Below are positions 15,393 to 16,071 of a stretch of DNA of 16,071 bases, piece by piece. Source of the DNA: a bacterium UBA3734 (GTDB lineage: Bacteria; Bacteroidota; Bacteroidia; Bacteroidales; Bacteroidaceae). The position numbers and the translations under genes were made by a program. Position 1 is the stretch's first letter. Each line of letters starts with the position of its first letter. The stretch lies in assembly GCA_002372575.1 (NCBI GenBank), contig DFHC01000069.1, forward strand, positions 1 through 16,071, read 5' to 3'. Below the pieces are notes generated by a model that was not told the origin of the DNA, did no database searches, and saw nothing but the letters and a program-made list of their open reading frames with translations.

Positions 15393-16071
15393 ATGAAAAA
15401 AATATCTATTCTACTAGTTTCCTTACTGGTTTCCGTCGCGGTTTCTGCACAAAAGAAATTCGCAGCCTACGGCATCGGATTCTACAACATTGAAAACCTA
15501 TTCGACATCACCCACGACGAAGGTAAAAACGACTACGAATTCCTGCCCGAGGGCACTTATCGCTGGAACGAACTGAAATACAGCCACAAACTGTACAACA
15601 TGGCGCGCGTGCTCTCGGAAATGGGCACCGACGTGCTGCCAGGCGTGGGATGCGCCGTCATTGGCGTGAGCGAGGTGGAGAATGCCCACTGCCTCGACGA
15701 CCTCGTGGCCCAGCCGGCACTTGCCGCACGCGGATATAAATATGTGCACATAGAAGGTCCCGACCAGCGCGGCGTGGACTGTGCCATGCTCTACAACCCG
15801 AACTTCTTCGAGGTGGAAGACGTGACGCTCCATCCCTACGTCTATGAGCTTCAGGAAGACATCGACAAGGGGCGTGCCACGCGCGGATTCCTCACCACGA
15901 AAGGACGTCTGGCGGGCGAGCCCGTGGCCGTCATCGTGTGTCACCTGCCGAGCCGTTTTTCAACCAGCTACTACCGCGAACTGGGTGCCCGACAGGCGCG
16001 GGCCGTGGTCGATAAGCTGCTGGCCGAGGAGCCTAATCGCCATGTGTTCGTGATGGGCGACATGAACGACG
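15393..16071 (+). CDS. Secreted endonuclease/exonuclease/phosphatase (EEP) family protein, 3' end outside window
   Basis: The first 226 codons are present. Signal peptide 1-19 (MKKISILLVSLLVSVAVSA, cut before Q20); there is no lipobox cysteine, so the product should be soluble in the periplasm or exported further. EEP (DNase I-like) motifs appear in order: FYNIENLFD (N32, E34), VSEVEN with metal-binding E94/E96, RGVDCAMLY with D129, CHLPSR with H184, and MGDMND with D223/N225. The last catalytic His would lie beyond the window. EEP enzymes cut phosphodiester or phosphomonoester bonds in DNA, RNA, lipids or inositol phosphates; the NIEN...SEVEN form is common in Bacteroidetes exported members, often annotated as nucleases. 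The start is supported by the complete signal peptide. The gene is divergent from the M60 peptidase gene, and its downstream partners cannot be seen. Confidence 0.92.
   Translation, partial: MKKISILLVSLLVSVAVSAQKKFAAYGIGFYNIENLFDITHDEGKNDYEFLPEGTYRWNELKYSHKLYNMARVLSEMGTDVLPGVGCAVIGVSEVENAHCLDDLVAQPALAARGYKYVHIEGPDQRGVDCAMLYNPNFFEVEDVTLHPYVYELQEDIDKGRATRGFLTTKGRLAGEPVAVIVCHLPSRFSTSYYRELGARQARAVVDKLLAEEPNRHVFVMGDMND

Overview
The window looks like a chromosome segment of a Bacteroidales bacterium, most likely a Prevotella-type species. The evidence is the repeated Bacteroidetes promoter pattern (TTTG, 19-20 bases, TAnnTTTG) in front of nearly every transcription unit, short A-rich leaders without strong Shine-Dalgarno sequences, several lipoproteins with an SC or TSC lipobox, a large TonB-dependent receptor, and a giant secreted protein ending in a Prevotella-style type IX secretion sorting tail (YDLQGRQL...NGKKVIVK). 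No tRNA, rRNA, CRISPR array, insertion sequence or phage gene was seen.

Layout. At the left edge is L-fucose isomerase (minus strand, C-terminus cut by the window), divergent from a membrane-anchored TerB/J-domain co-chaperone (plus). A small rubredoxin gene (2546-2707, minus) converges on the co-chaperone gene. Next on the minus strand come a lipoprotein nuclease of the DNA/RNA non-specific endonuclease family and, just upstream and overlapping it by 4 bases (GTGA), the zinc-independent (type B) ribosomal protein L31. Before these lies a three-gene surface operon read right to left: TonB-dependent receptor, DUF5689-type lipoprotein, and a lipoprotein with three copies of an OB-fold-like domain. 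Further right is a 1837-residue secreted M60-family (mucin-type) metallopeptidase with beta-trefoil-like segments and a type IX tail. At the right edge, on the plus strand, starts a secreted endonuclease/exonuclease/phosphatase (EEP) protein, cut by the window end.

How the genes may work together (inference). Two exported nuclease-type enzymes of unrelated folds, a TonB-dependent receptor without a SusD partner, and two accessory lipoproteins, one carrying three OB-fold-like domains, lie within 13 kb. This fits a surface system that binds, cuts and imports extracellular nucleic acid or its phosphate-containing products. The M60 peptidase and fucose isomerase fit life on fucosylated host glycoproteins such as mucin. 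Extracellular DNA and mucin occur together in such habitats, but a functional link between the two sets is not shown by the sequence.

Regulatory highlights are a perfect 11-bp inverted repeat wrapped around the L31 promoter, the L31-nuclease overlap suggesting translational coupling, and closely spaced divergent promoters between fucI and the co-chaperone gene. No gene-free stretch exceeds 300 bases; the longest is the 213-base AT-rich divergent region at 15180-15392.
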